From NCBI GenBank assembly GCA_044220875.1, contig JBGAQH010000002.1:186001-250000 (forward strand): DNA of 64,000 nucleotides, in the 5' to 3' direction. Below, one piece after another: positions 7,934 through 16,011 of the stretch. This DNA is from JAEUIT01 sp044220875. Its GTDB lineage: Bacteria > Planctomycetota > Phycisphaerae > Phycisphaerales > SM1A02. The notes beneath the pieces were generated by a model. The model did not search any database. It was not told the DNA's origin and saw nothing but the letters and a program-made list of their open reading frames with translations. Within the stretch, counting starts at the first letter, position 1. The number at the start of each line of letters is the position of its first letter. The translations under genes and the position numbers were made by a program.

Positions 7934-9595
7934 CTAGCCTTCGACCTTCTTCAGCAGCGGGAAGAGAATGACGTCGCGGATCGACGGCGAGTCGGTCAGG
8001 AGCATGGTCAGGCGATCGACGCCCAAGCCCATGCCGCCGGCCGGTGGCATGCCGACCTCAAGCGACTCGAGGAAGTCGTGGTCGAGGGAGCGGAAGGTGC
8101 TCTCCTCGTCATCAGCGCCCTTGAGCTGCTCGGTGAACTTCGCCCGCTGGATGTCGGGGTCGTTCAGCTCGCTGTACGCCGGCCCGATCTCCATGCCGGC
8201 GATGAAGAGATCCCACCGGTCGCACAGCGTCGGGTTGCTGCGCGCGGGCCGGGTCAGCGGCGAAATCGCGCTCGGGTAGTCGAGGACGAAGGTCGGCCGG
8301 GCCGGATTGAGCAGCGGTTCGGCGACTTCCTCGAAGACCTCGTTGATGACGAGCCAGTCGTCGAGCTTGGCCTCGTCCTTCACGTGGATCTCCCGGGCCT
8401 TCGCCCGGACCTTGGCGATGTCGGTCATCGGGAAGCCGCAGGCCCGCTCGAAGAGCGCCGAATAGGTGACCCGCTCGAAGGGACGGCGGTAGTCGATGCG
8501 AAGGTCGCCATACGGGAGGACCGGAGCGTCCTCGCTGCCGCCGACCTCGAGCCCCGCGGCCTGGCGGTCCTTCCATTGCTGGCAGGCGAGCGAGTGGATC
8601 ATCCCCTCGACCAGCTCCAGCATCGTCATGTAGTCGCCGAAGGCCTGGTAGGCCTCCATCGCGGTGAACTCGGGGTTGTGGCTGCGGTCGACGCCTTCGT
8701 TGCGGAAGTTCCGGTTGATCTCGAAGACCTTCGACATGCCGCCGACGAGAAGCCGCTTGAGATAGAGCTCCGGCGCGATGCGCATGTAGAGATCCATGTC
8801 GAGGGCATTGTGGTGGGTGACGAAGGGTCGGGCCGCGGCGCCGCCGGCGAGCGGCTGCATCATCGGCGTCTCGACCTCGAGGTAGCCCTGCGCTTCCATG
8901 TGGCGGCGGATGCGCGAGACGATCCGCGAGCGGGCCTCGAAGGTGCGGATGACCTCGGGGTTTGAGTACATGTCAACATAGCGCTTGCGATATCGAACCT
9001 CGGGATCGGTGAGGCCGTGCCACTTCTCGGGCGGCGGAGCCAGGGACTTCGCATGCATCGTCAGCGATGAGGCCCAGACGCAGATCTCGCCGGTCTTGGT
9101 GCGCCCGACCGGTCCCTCGGCAACGACGATGTCGCCGTAGTCCAGTTGCTTGGCCAGCGCGAACTCCGAGTCGACGGGCATGTTGCCCTTCGAGAGCGTC
9201 ACCTGCAGGTCGCCGCTCGCGTCGCGAAGGCGAACGAAGACGAGCTTGCCGATGTCGCGATGCTGGACGACGCGGCCCGCCACCTTGGCCCGACGACGAG
9301 GGTCCGCTCGCGGCGCTGCCGGGTCTGCCTTGCGAGCCGCCTCCGCGGCCTCGAACGCAGAGCTCTCCTCTTCATTGAAAAGTCCGCGAGCGACGGCGAG
9401 CGGGATCAGCCCGTCGACGCGCTGTCCGTAGGGTTCGATCCCCAGTTCAGCGCGGTGCTTGCGGAGCTTCTCCCGCCGCGCGGCGACGAGATCGGATCCA
9501 TCGGAAGGGAGTGTCGGGTCAGGAACGGACAGGGTCACGGGATGCTCCGCTGGCATGGCAGCGCGACGGTGCCATGGATGGTCAGTGTGTGTCAT
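7934..9595 (-). CDS. lysS: Lysyl-tRNA synthetase, class II
   Basis: The protein has about 553 residues. The OB-fold anticodon-binding domain lies at roughly 75-190 (KVAGRVVQHRDIGKLVFVRL). The class II catalytic core follows: motif 1 around FEARSRIVSRIRRHMEAQGY-LEVETPMM, motif 2 FRNEGVDRSHNPEFTAMEAY, and motif 3 GGMGLGVDRLTMLLTD near the C-terminus. It charges tRNA-Lys with lysine in the cytoplasm. The length is 40-50 residues above the usual 500, through an N-terminal extension and an insertion around SLACQQWKDRQAAGLEVGGS. The start is ambiguous: GTG 9598, ATG 9595 or ATG 9556; none has a clear ribosome binding site. It is the first gene of the minus-strand group ending with the HD protein. 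Confidence 0.95.
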   Translation of the reverse strand: MTHTDHPWHRRAAMPAEHPVTLSVPDPTLPSDGSDLVAARREKLRKHRAELGIEPYGQRVDGLIPLAVARGLFNEEESSAFEAAEAARKADPAAPRADPRRRAKVAGRVVQHRDIGKLVFVRLRDASGDLQVTLSKGNMPVDSEFALAKQLDYGDIVVAEGPVGRTKTGEICVWASSLTMHAKSLAPPPEKWHGLTDPEVRYRKRYVDMYSNPEVIRTFEARSRIVSRIRRHMEAQGYLEVETPMMQPLAGGAAARPFVTHHNALDMDLYMRIAPELYLKRLLVGGMSKVFEINRNFRNEGVDRSHNPEFTAMEAYQAFGDYMTMLELVEGMIHSLACQQWKDRQAAGLEVGGSEDAPVLPYGDLRIDYRRPFERVTYSALFERACGFPMTDIAKVRAKAREIHVKDEAKLDDWLVINEVFEEVAEPLLNPARPTFVLDYPSAISPLTRPARSNPTLCDRWDLFIAGMEIGPAYSELNDPDIQRAKFTEQLKGADDEESTFRSLDHDFLESLEVGMPPAGGMGLGVDRLTMLLTDSPSIRDVILFPLLKKVEG

Positions 9596-9742
9596 CACGC
9601 TCGGGGTTCATGGGGCCCAAACACGGAGCCGCACACTGGGCGCACTCGCCCGCGTCCCGGAAGCGTTCGTCGATGGTACCCTCTTCTGTTTCGCGTCCAA
9701 GGGCGCGGTGCTTTCGCTTCCGCCTGAATTCGGGCTTGCTCC

Positions 9743-10894
9743 ATGACTCCAGCTTCAGCCATTCGCCGTGTCGGCGTGCTCACCGGTGGAGGTGACTGCC
9801 CCGGTCTCAACGCAGTCATTCGCGCGGTCACCAAGACCGCGATCCGCATGCACGGCATTGAGGTCGTCGGCATCGAGGACGGCTTCCTCGGCCTCATCGA
9901 GAACCGAACCCGCCCGCTCTCCTTCAAGGACGTCTCGGGCATCCTGACCCGCGGCGGAACGGTGCTGGGCAGCCACAACAAGGCGAACCCGGGACACTTC
10001 TGCGTCGGCTTCGACGCCGAGAGCAAGCCCATCTTTCGGGATGTCACCGATCGCTGCCTCGACACCTGCATGCGAAATCGCCTCGACGCGCTCATCGTGA
10101 TCGGCGGCGACGGCACCATGGCCTGCGCCGCGCCGCTCGTTCGGGCCGGCGTCAACGTGATCGGCGTTCCGAAGACCATCGACAACGACCTTGTCGGCAC
10201 CGAGATCACCTTCGGCTTCCTCACCGCCGTCGCTACCGCGACCGATGCCCTCGACCGGCTGCACTCGACAGCGGACAGTCACCACCGGGTGATGGTCTGC
10301 GAGGTCATGGGCCGCAACGCCGGATGGATCGCCCTCCACTCCGGCGTCGCCAGCGGCTCGGACGTGATCCTGTTGCCGGAGATTCCCTTCGACCTCGACG
10401 TCATCTCCGACTACATCCGGGCCCGCATGCAGAATGGCCCCGGCTTCGCCATCGTCGTCGTCGCCGAGGGCGCGACTCCCCGCGGCGGCAGCCAGATCGT
10501 CTCCCGCCTCGACCCGACCAGCCCCGATCCGATCCGCCTGGGCGGCATCGGCCAGTTCGTGGCCAAGGAGCTCGAACGGCGAACCGGCACCGAAACCCGC
10601 ACCACCGTCCTCGGACACATCCAGCGCGGCGGTCCGCCGATCGCGGCCGACCGCGTGCTCGGCACCAATTTCGGCTACCACGCCCTCGAAACGCTCATGC
10701 GCGGCGGCGTGGGACGCATGGTCGTCCGCGAGAACAACGTCTTCACCGATGTGGATCTCCTGTTCGCGGCCGGTAAGCAGCGTCTGGTTCCGGCAAATCA
10801 CCCTTTGATCGCGGCCGCACGGGGCATCGGCACGAGTTTCGGGGATCATGTCGGCAGCCTCCGGCCGGCCGACGCCCCGGGGGTCGTCGTCTGA
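9743..10894 (+). CDS. pfkA: 6-phosphofructokinase
   Basis: The protein has 383 residues. N-terminal TGGGDCPGLNAVIR binds nucleotide phosphates; IGGDGTMACA and VPKTIDNDL are the catalytic segments (Asp of TIDND is the base), and VMGRNAGWIA and LGHIQRGG are conserved family blocks. It phosphorylates fructose-6-phosphate in glycolysis. In this family a Gly after GGD (GGDGT) generally goes with ATP, whereas PPi enzymes have Asp there; the Lys in PKTIDND is shared by PPi enzymes and some ATP-dependent ones. ATP is therefore favoured but not proven. It is divergent from lysS and followed after 33 nt by the GmhB-like gene. Confidence 0.93.
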   Translation: MTPASAIRRVGVLTGGGDCPGLNAVIRAVTKTAIRMHGIEVVGIEDGFLGLIENRTRPLSFKDVSGILTRGGTVLGSHNKANPGHFCVGFDAESKPIFRDVTDRCLDTCMRNRLDALIVIGGDGTMACAAPLVRAGVNVIGVPKTIDNDLVGTEITFGFLTAVATATDALDRLHSTADSHHRVMVCEVMGRNAGWIALHSGVASGSDVILLPEIPFDLDVISDYIRARMQNGPGFAIVVVAEGATPRGGSQIVSRLDPTSPDPIRLGGIGQFVAKELERRTGTETRTTVLGHIQRGGPPIAADRVLGTNFGYHALETLMRGGVGRMVVRENNVFTDVDLLFAAGKQRLVPANHPLIAAARGIGTSFGDHVGSLRPADAPGVVV

Positions 10895-10927
10895 CGTGAC
10901 CTGCCGCGCGGCTTCAGGGGGCTTGCA

Positions 10928-11920
10928 TTGGATCCAGTCGTCTTCCTCGATCGGGACAACACGCTGATCGCCAACGATGGCGACCTGGGTGATCCGTCGA
11001 AGGTGCATCTGATGCCGGGCGTTGCAGCGGGTCTGAAGCGGCTCAAGGACGCCGGCTACCGGCTGGTGGTCGTCACCAATCAGGGCGGCGTCGCTCGCGG
11101 TCGCTACGGCGAGTCCGACGTCGATCGCGTCCACGCGAAGATCGCGAGCCTCGTCGACGAGGAGAGCGGCGGCAAGCGCGTCCTCGACCGCTTCTACTAC
11201 TGCCCCTTCCATCCGGAGGGCACGCATCCGGAGTATCGACGCGAACATCCATGGCGGAAGCCCCGTCCGGGGATGCTGCTGCAGGCCGCGGCGGATCTCT
11301 CCCTCGATCTCGATCGCGGATGGATGGTCGGCGACCAGGCCCGCGACATTCTGGCTGGCCGCTCCGCCGGTGTGCGAACGATTCTCCTGGGCGAGGACGA
11401 GACGACCATTCATGCGTCCAATCCGGACTTCGTCGTGCGCGAGTTCCAGGATGTGGTCGACACGGTGCTCTGGCACCGGATGAACGACGCCGCGGACGTG
11501 ACCCAGCGCTCCGCCGAGCGGGCCAAGAGCAAGGCCACGCTGGAAGTGGAGATGAAGCCGCCGACGACCGCCCAGGCGAGCGCGATCACCGCGGTGCGCG
11601 ATCGCAAGGAAAAGCGCGGCAACAAGCGTCGGGCCAGAGAGCGAAGCGAAGCCAACGAGACGCGACGCGCCAAGCCGGCGCTTGAGCCGCTGCGCAGGGC
11701 GCTGGTGGAGCTCGTCGAGGAAGTCCGCACCGACCGCACGCGCCGCGGCGAGTTCGGGCCGCTGCGCATGGTCGCGGCCAGCGTGCAGCTCCTCACCGTG
11801 GTCCTTGCGGTCTTCGCCCTCCTCGAGCTCGGCGACCTCCAGCTCTTCGCCCGTTGGATGGGCGCGGCGCTCCTTGCCCAGCTTGCGACGATCGCGCTCC
11901 TCCTCTTCGACGGCCGCTGA
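10928..11920 (+). CDS. GmhB-like HAD phosphatase with C-terminal membrane extension
   Basis: Translation appears to start at TTG 10928, the only start that keeps the N-terminal VVFLDRDNTL motif (DxD nucleophile and acid/base). Further HAD motifs: VVTNQGGVARG, RKPRPGM and WMVGDQARDILAG. This is the histidinol-phosphate/D-glycero-D-manno-heptose-1,7-bisphosphate phosphatase subfamily. Classical GmhB binds Zn through C-x-H plus C-x-C; here the first pair is present (YYCPFHPEG) but the second is replaced (EYRREHPWRKP), so the Zn site is probably lost or altered. Residues about 190-330 are an unusual extension: a basic, Lys/Arg-rich stretch, then two hydrophobic segments near the C-terminus. Position before waaF supports a role in ADP-heptose supply. 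Confidence 0.75.
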   Translation: MDPVVFLDRDNTLIANDGDLGDPSKVHLMPGVAAGLKRLKDAGYRLVVVTNQGGVARGRYGESDVDRVHAKIASLVDEESGGKRVLDRFYYCPFHPEGTHPEYRREHPWRKPRPGMLLQAAADLSLDLDRGWMVGDQARDILAGRSAGVRTILLGEDETTIHASNPDFVVREFQDVVDTVLWHRMNDAADVTQRSAERAKSKATLEVEMKPPTTAQASAITAVRDRKEKRGNKRRARERSEANETRRAKPALEPLRRALVELVEEVRTDRTRRGEFGPLRMVAASVQLLTVVLAVFALLELGDLQLFARWMGAALLAQLATIALLLFDGR

Positions 11921-11922
11921 CG

Positions 11923-12216
11923 ATGACCTCCCGGGCCGAACGATCGACGGTGACGCTGCACAGCCGACGTCCCGCCGGCAGCGCGAGCCCGATGGCCGAC
12001 GAGAGCGTGCAGCGGATCGTCCTGGCGACGATCGGGGGCATCGGCGAGCGCATGGGGATCGCGATCGTGGACGTGCGGCACGATGACGATTCGGTGACGC
12101 TGACGATCGAGGCGCCGCAGCTCGTGGCGGTGAGCTTTGCCGCGGAGCTGCGTCGCGTGACGGACGCATGGCATCGGGCGAAGTTCGGCACGCCGATCTG
12201 GAGCGATCGACCATGA
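11923..12216 (+). CDS. Hypothetical protein, 97 aa
   Basis: Starts 2 nt after the GmhB-like stop and ends overlapping the ATG of waaF by 4 nt, so it is placed inside the operon. The sequence is soluble, with a Ser/Arg/Pro-rich N-terminus and an alpha/beta-looking core (IVLATIGGIGERMGIAIVDV, then VTLTIEAPQLVAVSFAAELR). I recognise no family. The tight packing between a heptose phosphatase-like and a heptosyltransferase gene suggests an envelope-related role, but nothing in the protein shows it. Confidence 0.6.
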   Translation: MTSRAERSTVTLHSRRPAGSASPMADESVQRIVLATIGGIGERMGIAIVDVRHDDDSVTLTIEAPQLVAVSFAAELRRVTDAWHRAKFGTPIWSDRP

Positions 12217-13271
12217 GGTCAACAACGGGCGTGGCGCCGGCCCGCGTGCTCGTCGTCGCACCCTCCTGGGTCGGCGACGCGACGATGGCGACGCCGGCCT
12301 TCCGCGCGATGGCCGCGGCGTGGCCCGACGCCCGCCGCACGCTCCTCTGCCGGCCGGGGATCGATCGGGTCCTCGCCGGGCTCGCGGCCTTCCATGACGT
12401 GATCGTCGAGCGGGCCGCGGGAATCGCCGGTCCCATGCGGGCCGCCGCGAAGATCCGCGCGGTGCGGGCCGACGTCGCGGTTCTCTTTCCGAACTCCTTT
12501 CGCACCGCCCTCGCCGTGCGGCTCGCGGGCGTGCCGCAGCGCATCGGCTATGGCCGCGACGGCCGCGGCCTGCTGCTCACCACGCGCGTGCCCGCGCCGC
12601 CGCGCGGCGTGCCCGCCTCGACCGTCGACTACTACTGCGACCTGATCGAGCGCGGACTCGGCGTTCCCGTCGCCGACCGCAGGCCGCAGCTCGCCCTCAC
12701 CGAGTCCGAGCGATCCGCTGCGAACGAACTGTTAGGCGGCGTGGCGCGACCCTTCGCGCTCCTCGTCCCGGGCGGCAACAACCCGGCGAAGCGCTGGCCG
12801 CCCGAGCGATTCGCCGCGGTGGCGGGGCACCTCGTCCGGAAGCACGGGCTGAGCGTCGTCGCCTCGGGAAGCCCGAACGAGCGCGAGGTCATCGAAGCGA
12901 TCGCCCGAACTTCGACCGTCCCGATCGCGAACCTGGCCGAGCGGGCCGTCGACCTGGGGGCGCTCAAGGGCGTGGTCGCACGGGCATCGCTCGTGATCAC
13001 CAACGACACCGGCCCGCGACATTTCGCCGCGGCGTTCGCGGTGCCGACCGTGGCGCTCTTCGGGCCGACCGATCACCGGTGGACGCGATTGCCCGACGTG
13101 CCGGAGCGGGTCCTTGTCGCGGAGCCCTTTCTCCCCGACGAGCTCGTCGCCGACGATCGGCCCGCGGTCTGCCGCATGGATCGGATCAGCGTGGGCGACG
13201 TCGTCTCGGCCGCCGATGCCCTCATGGGGCAGGCGACGCGCACGACGCCTCGAGAAATGCCGAGCACCTGA
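12213..13271 (+). CDS. waaF: ADP-heptose:LPS heptosyltransferase (GT9)
   Basis: The protein has 352 residues from the ATG at 12213 (ATGA overlap with the previous gene). GT9 features: N-terminal VLVVAPSWVGDATMATPAF, LFPNSFRTALAVRLAGVPQRIGY (split here by the family's usual spacing), LLVPGGNNPAKRWPPERFA, and VITNDTGPRHFAAAFAVPTVALFGPTDH (shown as contiguous segments ND-TGPRHFA and ALFGPTDH). This is the RfaF/WaaF type II signature that binds ADP-heptose. It adds heptose to the inner core of lipopolysaccharide at the cytoplasmic membrane. The 3' end overlaps the convergent kinase gene by 50 nt. A rare TTA codon lies within a 19-nt sequence that recurs at 42223-42241. Confidence 0.88.
   Translation: MRSTTGVAPARVLVVAPSWVGDATMATPAFRAMAAAWPDARRTLLCRPGIDRVLAGLAAFHDVIVERAAGIAGPMRAAAKIRAVRADVAVLFPNSFRTALAVRLAGVPQRIGYGRDGRGLLLTTRVPAPPRGVPASTVDYYCDLIERGLGVPVADRRPQLALTESERSAANELLGGVARPFALLVPGGNNPAKRWPPERFAAVAGHLVRKHGLSVVASGSPNEREVIEAIARTSTVPIANLAERAVDLGALKGVVARASLVITNDTGPRHFAAAFAVPTVALFGPTDHRWTRLPDVPERVLVAEPFLPDELVADDRPAVCRMDRISVGDVVSAADALMGQATRTTPREMPST
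12721..12739 (-). repeat. attC-end-like 19-mer, copy inside waaF
   Basis: CGAACGAACTGTTAGGCGG here is identical to 42223-42241; the 14-nt core GAACGAACTGTTAG also occurs at 39042-39055 and a one-base variant at 60038-60053. On the minus strand it reads CGCCTAACAGTTCGTTCG, like the first bases of integron attC sites. In this copy it is antisense to an ordinary-looking coding segment (ANELLGG). Confidence 0.55.
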
Positions 13272-13848
13272 GCCGCTCCGTCTCGCTCAGTTCGCATCCG
13301 AGCGACCACCGGACCCGTTCTCGCTCGCTCGCCTCGTTCCTCGCGCGCCGCACGCCGACCGGATCGATCGCCGCGATGGTTCCGACCGGCGTGATGACGA
13401 AATTCGAGAGCTTGCCGTCTCGGTGAAAGAGCCCGGCCGCGCGCAGGCGGCCCAGAAGCTCGGCCATCCCGACCCCGAGCCGCCGCTGCTCGGCGACGTC
13501 GGCGCCGCGAACCCGATCGAGGAGCGAATCCCCCTCGATCCACTCCATACGAATCTGCACCGCAAGACCGCCGAGCGTCGTCAGGCGCGCCTCGCCGCGC
13601 GGGCGGGCCGTCGCAACCTGCGCTGCGAGCAGTCGGCGGGCTCCGCGAAGCTGCCGCTGGGCCTGGGAGATGCCGATGCAGAGCTTGAGGAGTTCCCAGG
13701 GCGTCGCCGGCCACCGCTTCACGACCTCAAGCAGGCCATCCGGGCTCCGCACCAGAAAGACTCCCCGCCGCCCCTCACGCTTCAGCGTGCGGATCGTGCC
13801 GGGGGGAGCGCCGGCGCCGCGATGCGAATCGGCCGTGGCGGAGTTCAT
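13222..13848 (-). CDS. LPS/Kdo kinase-like protein (KdkA/WaaP/RIO-type kinase fold)
   Basis: The protein has 208 residues from the ATG at 13848. Kinase-fold residues: VFLVRSPDGLLEVVKRWP contains the candidate ATP-binding Lys, RMEWIEGDSLLDRV is the hinge-like segment, GLFHRDGKLSNFVI is the catalytic loop (H-R-D..N) and AAIDPVG the metal-binding Asp. It is short for a protein kinase and matches the small lipopolysaccharide core kinase group, which phosphorylates Kdo or heptose. The setting supports this: it overlaps waaF tail to tail by 50 nt and is divergent from plsY. A -10-like TAGTCT lies at 13860-13865 on the minus strand, inside the plsY start region. The precise acceptor sugar is not deducible. 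Confidence 0.72.
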   Translation of the reverse strand: MNSATADSHRGAGAPPGTIRTLKREGRRGVFLVRSPDGLLEVVKRWPATPWELLKLCIGISQAQRQLRGARRLLAAQVATARPRGEARLTTLGGLAVQIRMEWIEGDSLLDRVRGADVAEQRRLGVGMAELLGRLRAAGLFHRDGKLSNFVITPVGTIAAIDPVGVRRARNEASERERVRWSLGCELSETERLRCSAFLEASCASPAP

Positions 13849-13852
13849 CGGA

Positions 13853-14536
13853 ATGTCGGAGACTACCACCCCCGCCATGCAGTGGCCGTTGCTCCTCATC
13901 CTCGCGTTCCTCTCCGGCAGCATTCCCTTCGGCCTGCTCATCGCGCGGGCCAAGGGCGTTGACATCAGGGCCCACGGCTCGGGAAACATCGGCGCCACCA
14001 ATGTCGGCCGCGTCCTCGGTCGGCGTTGGGGGTTCCTCTGTTTCGCGCTCGATGCGGTGAAGGGAGCGGCGCCCGTGCTCATCGCCGGATCGAACCGCTC
14101 GCTCCTCGGCGTTGCCGCCATGGAATTGGCGGCGAGCGATCTTTGGCTCTGGCTGGCGGTGGCGGTGCTTGCCCTGCTCGGTCATGTCTTCAGTCCTTGG
14201 GTCCGCTTCAAGGGCGGGAAGGGCGTTGCGACCGGGTTCGGCGCCTTCGCGGCGATGTGGACACCGCTGACGATTCCGACCCTCGTCGCACTCGTCGTCT
14301 GGGCCGTCGCGGTGAAGGCCACGAAGATGGTCTCGCTGGCGAGCATGATCGCGGCCCTTTCGATCCCGATCACGCTGCTGGTCCGCTGCGCGATCTCCGG
14401 CGACATGGCCGCGGCCCTGCACGCATCCGTCCCGACGCTCACCGTCGCCGCGCTCATCGCGGTCCTCATCATCGTGAAGCACCGCGCGAACATCGGGCGC
14501 ATCCTCCGCGGCGAGGAACTCAAGGTGAAGGCCTAA
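13853..14536 (+). CDS. plsY: Acyl-phosphate:glycerol-3-phosphate acyltransferase
   Basis: The protein has 227 residues from ATG 13853; an in-frame ATG at 13877, just before the first hydrophobic helix, is an alternative. It is an integral membrane protein with several hydrophobic segments. The three PlsY motifs are present: SGSIPFGLLIAR, GSGNIGATNVGRVLG and GHVFSPWVRFKGGKGVATGFG. It transfers an acyl group from acyl-phosphate to glycerol-3-phosphate, the first step of phospholipid synthesis. The C-terminus is longer than in most PlsY, with two extra hydrophobic segments. The start lies 4 nt from the divergent kinase start (28 nt if the second ATG is used). purB follows after 2 nt. Confidence 0.93.
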   Translation: MSETTTPAMQWPLLLILAFLSGSIPFGLLIARAKGVDIRAHGSGNIGATNVGRVLGRRWGFLCFALDAVKGAAPVLIAGSNRSLLGVAAMELAASDLWLWLAVAVLALLGHVFSPWVRFKGGKGVATGFGAFAAMWTPLTIPTLVALVVWAVAVKATKMVSLASMIAALSIPITLLVRCAISGDMAAALHASVPTLTVAALIAVLIIVKHRANIGRILRGEELKVKA

Positions 14537-14538
14537 CG

Positions 14539-16005
14539 ATGTCATCCCCGACCACCCCATCACCGCACGACGGGTACCAGTCGCCGCTCGAGACGCGCAA
14601 CGCCAGCGCCGAGATGCGCTCGATCTGGAGCGCCCGCCGCAAGTTCTCGTTGTGGCGCCGCATCTGGCTGGCGCTGGCGGAGAGCGAGCGCGAGATCGGC
14701 CTGCCCGTCACCGAGACCCAGATCGCCGAGTTGCGGAGCCATCTCGATGACATCGACTTCGAGAACGCCGCCCGTCATGAGGCCAAGCTCCGCCACGACG
14801 TGATGGCCCACGTGCATGCACTCGGGGACGTCGCGCCGACGGCACGACCGATCATCCATCTCGGCATGACCAGCCAGGACGTCGTCTGCAACGCCGATGT
14901 CCTGATCCTTCGCGATGCGCTTGGCGTGATCGGACGGAAGCTGGCCCGCGTCGTCGATCGACTCGGGCGGTTCGCGATCGAGCGGAAGGACCTCGCCACC
15001 CTCGGATTCACGCACTACCAACCCGCCCAGCCGACGACGGTCGGCAAGCGGGCGACGCTCTGGGCCCAGGATTTCGCGATCGCCCTCGATGAGATGGAGA
15101 CGCGCCGAGCCGGCCTTCGCCTCAAGGGGCTCCGCGGGGCAACCGGTACCCAAGCGAGTTTCCTCGGCCTCCTCGGAGGCGATGCCGCTCGCGTGGACCG
15201 GCTCGAGTCACTCTTCGTCGGGCGCCTCGGAGGGTTGGCGGATTGGCCCGAGGCTCGGTCCTTTTCGGTCTCCGGACAGACCTACCCGCGCATCGTCGAC
15301 GCACAGATCCTCTCGTCGCTCGCGGTCGCCGCGGCTGCGGTGCACAAGTGCTGCAACGACCTGCGCCTGCTCGCGAATCTCAAGGAGGTCGAGGAGCCCT
15401 TCGAGGCCGACCAGATCGGCTCCTCCGCGATGCCCTACAAGCGCAACCCGATGCGCTGCGAGCGTGCGACCGGATTGGCCCGCTTCGTGATCTCGATCGC
15501 CCACAACGGCTACGACACGGCAGCGACGCAGTGGCTCGAGCGCACGCTCGACGACAGCTCGAACCGCCGCCTTTCGCTGCCCGAGGCATTCCTCGCCCTC
15601 GACGGCGCCCTGGACATCATGGCCAACGTCTGCGGCGGACTCGTGGTGCACGAGCGCATGGTCGCCGCGCACCTCGACGCCGAGCTGCCGTTCATGCTCA
15701 GCGAGGATCTCATGCTTGCCGCGGCGAAGGCCGGCGCCGATCGACAGCAGGCCCATGAGGCGATTCGCGTGCACAGTCACGCGGCCGCGGCGCGAATCAA
15801 GGGCGAAGGCGCGCCGAACGATCTCCTGGACCGACTGGCTCGCGATCCGCTCTTTGCGAAGGTCGACCTCGCCCGCGTCTGCAGCGCGACGGCGGCAACC
15901 GGTCGTGCCGCCGAACAGACCGTCAGGTTCGTCCAGCAGGTCGTCGAGCCGATCCGCGCCCGATATGGAGCGGCGCTCGCCGCCGATCCGGTCTTGAAGG
16001 TCTAG
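14539..16005 (+). CDS. purB: Adenylosuccinate lyase
   Basis: The protein has 488 residues from the ATG at 14539, 2 nt after plsY. It is a fumarase/aspartase-superfamily enzyme: HLGMTSQDVVCNAD, GFTHYQPAQPTTVGKR and the signature GSSAMPYKRNPMRCE, which contains the flexible catalytic loop Ser. It cleaves adenylosuccinate and SAICAR, releasing fumarate, in purine synthesis. Length and motifs match the longer, eukaryote-like PurB group (about 480 residues). Translation is probably coupled to plsY; the isochorismatase-family gene follows after 6 nt. Confidence 0.93.
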   Translation: MSSPTTPSPHDGYQSPLETRNASAEMRSIWSARRKFSLWRRIWLALAESEREIGLPVTETQIAELRSHLDDIDFENAARHEAKLRHDVMAHVHALGDVAPTARPIIHLGMTSQDVVCNADVLILRDALGVIGRKLARVVDRLGRFAIERKDLATLGFTHYQPAQPTTVGKRATLWAQDFAIALDEMETRRAGLRLKGLRGATGTQASFLGLLGGDAARVDRLESLFVGRLGGLADWPEARSFSVSGQTYPRIVDAQILSSLAVAAAAVHKCCNDLRLLANLKEVEEPFEADQIGSSAMPYKRNPMRCERATGLARFVISIAHNGYDTAATQWLERTLDDSSNRRLSLPEAFLALDGALDIMANVCGGLVVHERMVAAHLDAELPFMLSEDLMLAAAKAGADRQQAHEAIRVHSHAAAARIKGEGAPNDLLDRLARDPLFAKVDLARVCSATAATGRAAEQTVRFVQQVVEPIRARYGAALAADPVLKV

Positions 16006-16011
16006 CCACAC

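Noticed and set aside
12168..12212. Upstream start of waaF at 12168
   Set aside because: It would add 15 residues with no homology before the conserved VLVVAPSWVGD segment; the ATGA overlap at 12213 is the better start.
9755..12544. A 929-residue antisense frame across pfkA, the GmhB-like gene and waaF
   Set aside because: Covers three well supported genes; composition is Arg/Ala/Gly-rich without domains.
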